Shown here: positions 62,273 through 64,000 of the stretch, one piece after another
Position numbering within the stretch: the stretch's first letter is position 1
How the letters are laid out: each line of letters starts with the position of its first letter
Source: Styela clava
Lineage: Eukaryota > Chordata > Ascidiacea > Stolidobranchia > Styelidae
Length of the DNA stretch: 64,000 nt
Assembly (NCBI RefSeq): GCF_964204865.1
Contig: NC_135255.1
Coordinates: 18,443,135 to 18,507,134 of the forward strand
Reading direction: 5' to 3'
Program-made: the position numbers and the translations under genes
The notes under the pieces: generated by a model
Seen by the model: the letters and a program-made list of their open reading frames with translations, nothing else
What the model was told of the DNA's origin: nothing
Databases searched by the model: none

Positions 62273-63590
62273 TCACATTGTATATAGTTCATTGACTACC
62301 GTTTGCCTCTCATCAATTTCATAGGCATTTTCTGACTGATTTGTCAGAGTTACAACTCTATTTGTTGCACTGATGTTGGGCGGGTCGTCAGCAGTTTCGT
62401 AATATGCCTCATTTACTGTGTCAAGATTATTCGTTGCACCGAAAGAGTTGTTTGAAGTATTCGGGGGAATATTTCTGCATCTGAAATAAATTTTTTAGTA
62501 TGATTAGGATCCTTGTTTTCAAAAATTTACTAAACGCAAAGTAATGAAATATTGGTCATAAACATGAGGATATCAGGGCGTCATTGCTAATGTTTATAGG
62601 TATAAATTCATAAACTACACATTTGAAAATTAAGTAATTGCGTCATACCAGCGTGTGTAAATATTGTAAATCTGATTTTATCTAACAGCCTGCCAGAATT
62701 GATGGAAACATAATAAAGCTTGTAATTAATAAATTATAATAGCTAGGTGTTGGTATATAGAAGACCTGTTGTGAACTTAAAGTGAAATGTTTGTCTTCAT
62801 AAGTCCGTATAAAATTTGATCAAGTAAAATTACCTATTTGAAATCAAACAAATGTTGGTTTATATCAGACATGGGCAAACAACGGTCCGCGGGCCAAATC
62901 CGGCCCGTTGGGTAATTTAATCCAGCACGCCCGATGCTGTCACAACCAAACTCAAACCAAATTTTGATATTAACCAATGTAATAGCGGAAGGAATTTGTT
63001 GAGATTGCAATTAAATTTAGTTTTGTCACGGGGCTCATTGTTTTTCACTTAGACTTTTGTCACACTGTAAATATTTTTCATAAAATGTAACTTTTACGTT
63101 ACACTTACAAAGCCCGCCAGTCTAGGTGGGCAAAAAACCGTGACCACCCTGGTTTATATGTAAGGCGTCATACCTTGGTTTTCCGTAATCAAATTGTAAC
63201 ATTCATCAGGTGGATTGATAATACAAAAGTTATAAATATTGCACTTCCGCTATAAATAAATAGAGGGTTATTGGTACTTGGTATGTGATCTCAGCGGTTA
63301 TGTGATCTCAGTGATTTTAGTTAGAGTTAGGGCTTGGAACTGAATTCTATGAAAATGTCTCTGTGCCATTGAGATCACGTTAAGCATGTGAGATTGCATA
63401 AAGCGGCACCGACATAGTATATTCTAATCATCAGACTTATTCACCTGAGAAAAACTAGAACCGCAATAATTATCGCTTCCACGGTAGCAAGAGCTGACAC
63501 AGCAATTGATAGGATATTGAAACTGAACGATCCTCCGCGTTTTTGTTCAATCATGCCAATAGTATCAGCACACAGCGTCGAGTTGTTATC
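62273..63590 (-). CDS. Receptor gene 6, divergent subfamily: stalk-TM and tail exons only
   Basis: Minus-strand exons 63590..63445 (stalk plus TM) and 62480..62273 (tail, TGA). The leader, D1 and D2 exons must lie beyond 64000. The helix frame reads FSFNILSIAVSALATVEA then IIIAVLVFLR, aligning without gaps to gene 7 over 22 residues, including a central Glu. As in gene 7, the stalk frame (DNNSTLCADTIGMIEQ) and helix frame differ by +1, here at a run of six A. The stalk acceptor (AACAACAAG) is poor. The tail has EAYYETADD, ENAYEIDE and the C-terminus TVVNELYTM. A hAT MITE (62866-63151) sits in the intron. Confidence 0.6.
62866..63151. mobile_element. hAT MITE in an intron of gene 6
   Basis: Ends are CAGACATGGGCAAAC and the complement of CAGGGTGGTCACGG. 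The 8-bp target duplication GTTTATAT is perfect (62858-62865 and 63152-63159). Confidence 0.85.
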
Positions 63591-64000
63591 TTGTTGTTGT
63601 TATTACTTTTCTCTATATAGGAAAACTCCTCTTTTTCCTAGTTTCATTGCTTGATAAGATTATTCCACATGTTTTTTGTACCTTGTTGAGCATGAATTGT
63701 TTGAATTTAATGGGATTCGAAATTTACCAATAAAAACTTCACTTTAAATACTACTGTGATGACAAAGAGGGGGGTCATGACTGCTAAAAATATCTGGAAA
63801 GGGGCCACGCGCCATGAAAGGTTGGGAACGGACCATTTAAGCGCTGAGAGCTGAATAAAACCATGTTCCTCATAGGCGCATTGTCTATCGGCACGAAGTG
63901 GCAGGGAATTGATTTGGTTCCCACTTTCAATTTTCAAAAGTACCAAATATGAATTTCATTCGGAACAAATGATATATTTTATACAATTATACGGCCTAAT
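63591..64000. other. Upstream intron of gene 6 with a hAT-like remnant
   Basis: No exon seen. Around 63765-63835 'ggggggtcatgactg' and 'ggttgggaacgg' look like the end of another hAT-type element. Confidence 0.4.

Overview
The window is animal nuclear DNA: AT-rich, with intron-split genes carrying GT-AG sites, animal signal peptides and phosphotyrosine-type tails, and many hAT, mariner, palindromic-MITE and tRNA-derived SINE copies. My best guess is a marine invertebrate deuterostome, perhaps an ascidian tunicate, based on the general look of the repeats. No single marker proves it.

The main content is a cluster of a receptor family that I do not recognise as a named family. The standard gene has five exons: (1) a short signal-peptide exon; (2) D1, 207-213 nt, with pattern Cys..Trp-x6-Cys..Cys; (3) D2, 234 nt, with Cys-x6-Cys..Cys; (4) a Ser/Thr/Gln-rich stalk plus one transmembrane helix; (5) a cytoplasmic tail with a YSVV/YSVI motif and a near-invariant C-terminus NELYNL. 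Junctions are phase 1,1,1,2. Summed exon lengths are exact multiples of three in copies 1, 3 and 4 (272, 308 and 285 aa), which supports the models. Copies: 1 (-, 1.2-3.7 kb), 2 (-, 5.3-7.1 kb, tail deleted), 3 (+, 13.8-16.2 kb), 4 (-, 50.3-52.9 kb), 5 (+, 55.8-58.1 kb, 7-nt deletion in D2). A divergent second subfamily comprises gene 7 (-, 23.5-26.1 kb), gene 6 (-, 62.3-63.6 kb, 3' part only) and gene 8, a leader+D1 gene present once in each of three tandem units. All complete tails, even of the divergent subfamily, end in the same [NS]E[LI]Y[NT][LM] block.

From 28.8 to 47.8 kb lies a 5,755-bp tandem repeat: two complete units, a third cut by a 200-N gap, and a 1.6-kb partial unit after the gap. 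Units look identical, including a (TA)n run, so this is either a very young amplification or an assembly artefact around the gap. Each unit also holds an older, diverged leader with a destroyed start codon and the 3' flank of a lost receptor gene.

Other content: an isolated PDE3-like phosphodiesterase exon (10.4 kb); a chain of symmetric phase-1 exons coding for a hydrophilic coiled-coil and repeat protein (20.4-22.3 kb); a candidate small secreted peptide (55.2 kb) with a broken relative at 12.8 kb; and many hAT insertions with 8-bp target duplications. Gene flanks are duplicated along with the genes, so much of the 'intergenic' DNA is recognisable 5' or 3' flank of receptor copies, in places without its gene. 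The overall picture is a birth-and-death cluster of paired-type surface receptors: long-tailed, tail-less, potentially secreted and broken forms side by side.
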